Positions 63,980 to 64,000 of a stretch of 64,000 bases of DNA are shown here, in pieces. Source of the DNA: Ctena decussata (taxonomy: Eukaryota; Mollusca; Bivalvia; Lucinida; Lucinidae). The stretch's first letter is position 1, and each line of letters opens with the position of its first letter. Location of the stretch: NCBI GenBank assembly GCA_963989385.1, contig OZ022503.1, positions 47,986,858 through 48,050,857 on the forward strand. Reading direction: 5' to 3'. The translations under genes and the position numbers were made by a program. The notes beneath the pieces were generated by a model. It had not been told where the DNA came from. It worked only from the letters and a program-made list of their open reading frames with translations, and made no database searches.

Positions 63980-64000
63980 AGTCGCGACACGAGGAAACAA
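63980..64000. repeat. GAGCCGCG foldback MITE, partial copy at the window edge
   Basis: AGTCGCGACACGAGGAAAC is the first 20 bp of another copy, cut by the end of the window. Confidence 0.6.

Overview
This is a eukaryotic, animal window that reads as a repeat-dense bivalve mollusc genome. It is AT-rich, with short exons in long introns, GT-AG splice sites, tRNA-headed SINEs, many foldback (hairpin) miniature elements, GT/CT/AG/AC microsatellites and arrays with 160-180 bp periods. The bivalve assignment is an inference from the repeat types and the glycine-rich secreted protein; the species is not determined. There are no prokaryotic operons, CRISPR arrays, rRNA genes or convincing stand-alone tRNA genes.

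Two protein genes can be supported, both on the minus strand. (1) A D-amino-acid-oxidase family gene (D-aspartate oxidase-like) starts at 26253 and runs leftward through six coding exons: 26060-26253, 17677-17791, 16346-16425, 14471-14536, 13192-13246 and 11612-11775. All phases join cleanly to give the first 224 codons. About a third of the protein is still missing; I found no further exons down to base 1, so the 3' end is probably off the left edge. (2) A secreted glycine-rich, probably structural (shell-matrix-like) protein starts at 63658 and runs leftward through exons 63331-63658, 61169-61220, 60500-60576 and 57397-58053 (371 codons plus an uncertain last exon). Both start-codon exons have a 3' splice site just upstream of the ATG, so each gene has a 5' UTR exon that I could not locate.

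Layout: 1-2122 is a tandem array of about 157 bp units, with a second block at 6060-7030. A possible 4.4 kb TIR element spans 4078-8435. 11.6-26.3 kb holds oxidase exons and introns carrying several MITE families. 27056-28355 is a 26 bp minisatellite. 29.6-36 kb is a nest of MITEs, SINEs and CRE-like minisatellites. 36617-42200 is a 5.6 kb inverted structure carrying about 30 RFX X-box-like palindromes every ~178 bp. 42.4-44 kb and 50.3-52.9 kb are diverged repeat blocks. 44104-49632 is bounded by diverged inverted repeats around otherwise anonymous sequence. 53606-53990 is a strict 43 bp palindromic tandem array. 54.6-64 kb is the glycine-rich gene with nine complete copies and one edge fragment of the GAGCCGCG foldback element.

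The two genes have no obvious functional link. The most notable signals are the X-box array, the 43 bp palindromic array, and three cases in which a MITE sits 20-29 bp upstream of a 3' splice site. I found no new multi-gene system.
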